Of a DNA stretch of 22,091 nucleotides, positions 21,283-22,091 are shown piece by piece. The DNA comes from Parachlorella kessleri. Its lineage: Eukaryota; Chlorophyta; Trebouxiophyceae; Chlorellales; Chlorellaceae. Where the stretch lies: the NCBI GenBank assembly GCA_001598975.1, contig BBXU01001989.1, forward strand, positions 1 through 22,091, read 5' to 3'. The first letter of the stretch is position 1. Every line of letters begins with the position of its first letter. The position numbers were made by a program, and so were the translations under genes. Under the pieces are notes generated by a model, which saw only the letters and a list, made by a program, of their open reading frames with translations, was not told where the DNA came from and ran no database searches.

Positions 21283-22091
21283 ATGCCGTTGAGCGGCGGT
21301 GTCAGGCGCTTCAGCCGTGGCAGCACCGTGCTCCAAGCCAAGGCAGCCAAGGTCAAGGAAGACCTTGTTTCCGCACGTGATAGCACAGCGGAGCAGAGGG
21401 TGCGCCACTTTTACGAAGGCTGGCTGTGCACTGGCCGCATCCTACTGCAGCAGCCAAATAGTGTTCACAGATGGAGTTTTGCAGTGCCACATTTGCTTAC
21501 AGCTGCCATCTCAGGGTTGAACTTTACAAGGCTTTTGGTTGGTGCAGGCTAAGGTTCTGGAGGCCACACTCAAGAACATGAACTCGCAGTTTGGCAAGAA
21601 CAGCGTGATGAGGATGAGCGATGCCCCAGACCTAGATGTGTGAGTTGCACGAGCACCACCCCTGCTTGCTCTAAGTACATGCAGCGCTGCTGCCTGCAAG
21701 GGATGCAGTGTACTGAATGATTCCCTGGGTTTATCCTGAGCACATGTGTCCGCTTCTGCCGCTGACGCAGCCAACCTCCTCTTGCATGTGTAGAGGTGCA
21801 CTGGTGGTGATATGTGCACTCTGGTGTGCACATATCCCCAGCCCGTCATGTTCAGCACTCCCTCACACTTACCGCAGCACACATGAACACACCCAGCATG
21901 CCACCCTGCTGCGGCCTGTCTGCAGCGAGCGCTCTGCCAGCGGCGCCCTGACCCTGGACATCGCCCTTGGCGGCGGCTGGCCCAAGGGGCGCATTGTGGA
22001 GATTTTTGGGCCCGAGTCGTCCGGCAAGACCACCGTGGCGCTGCATGCCATGGCGGAGGTGCAGAAAGCGGGCGGCAACGTGGCGCTGATT
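21283..22091 (+). CDS. recA: RecA recombinase, plastid-type, N-terminal 125 residues (runs off right edge)
   Basis: Three exons: 21283-21399, 21548-21639 and 21926 to the window end. They give 125 residues in frame. Residues 1-39 are basic and Ser/Ala-rich ([18 protein letters not shown]), consistent with a short or partial plastid transit peptide. The RecA core starts at [35 protein letters not shown] and the Walker A box GPESSGKT (98-105) follow, then [13 protein letters not shown] at the edge. The phrase [13 protein letters not shown] is typical of cyanobacterial and plastid RecA. ATG 21283 is the first in-frame ATG after a stop at 21202, but an upstream coding exon cannot be excluded. Together with 359-2512 it shows two recA loci about 19 kb apart in the same orientation. 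Confidence 0.92.

Noticed and set aside
21201..21386. Minus-strand frame resembling a transit peptide, possible first exon of the FKBP fragment
   Set aside because: It lies antisense to the first recA exon, and no phase-compatible splice to 20933 is convincing.

Overview
The window reads as nuclear DNA of a green alga, probably a GC-rich trebouxiophyte or chlorophyte. Every recognisable gene is cut into short exons by GT-AG introns, many donors are GTGAGT-like, UGUAA-type poly(A) signals are visible, and the proteins are plant or green-algal in character (plastid-type RecA, plant-type ALKBH9/10 oxygenase, FKBP). Nothing points to a prokaryotic operon, IS element or CRISPR array. All gene models were built by eye. 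The exon sets of all five main models add up in frame, which is the main support for them.

Layout. (1) 359-2512, +: the last five exons of a plastid-type recA. (2) 3508-7236, +: an eight-exon short-chain dehydrogenase with a complete catalytic tetrad. (3) 7483-13590: a tandem duplication of about 3 kb. Each copy carries a six-exon minus-strand gene for an unassigned four-helix membrane protein with a Gly/Pro/Tyr-rich tail (copy A 7977-10019, copy B 11014-13215). (4) 14284-20495, -: a large ALKBH9/10-like 2OG-Fe(II) RNA demethylase gene with an N-terminal coiled coil and a long low-complexity region. (5) 20807-20933, -: an isolated exon encoding the first half of an FKBP domain. (6) 21283-22091, +: the first three exons of a recA, with transit-like N-terminus and Walker A, running off the right edge.

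The genes do not look like one pathway, and neighbours in such genomes need not be related. The most notable points are the recA 3' half on the left and recA 5' half on the right in the same orientation, the duplicated membrane-protein gene with conserved exons and diverged introns, an 86-bp perfect tandem duplication that copies a splice acceptor in the ALKBH gene, the orphan FKBP half-domain exon, and a 23-nt microexon that carries the catalytic Asp of the ALKBH protein. I found no convincing new multi-gene system.
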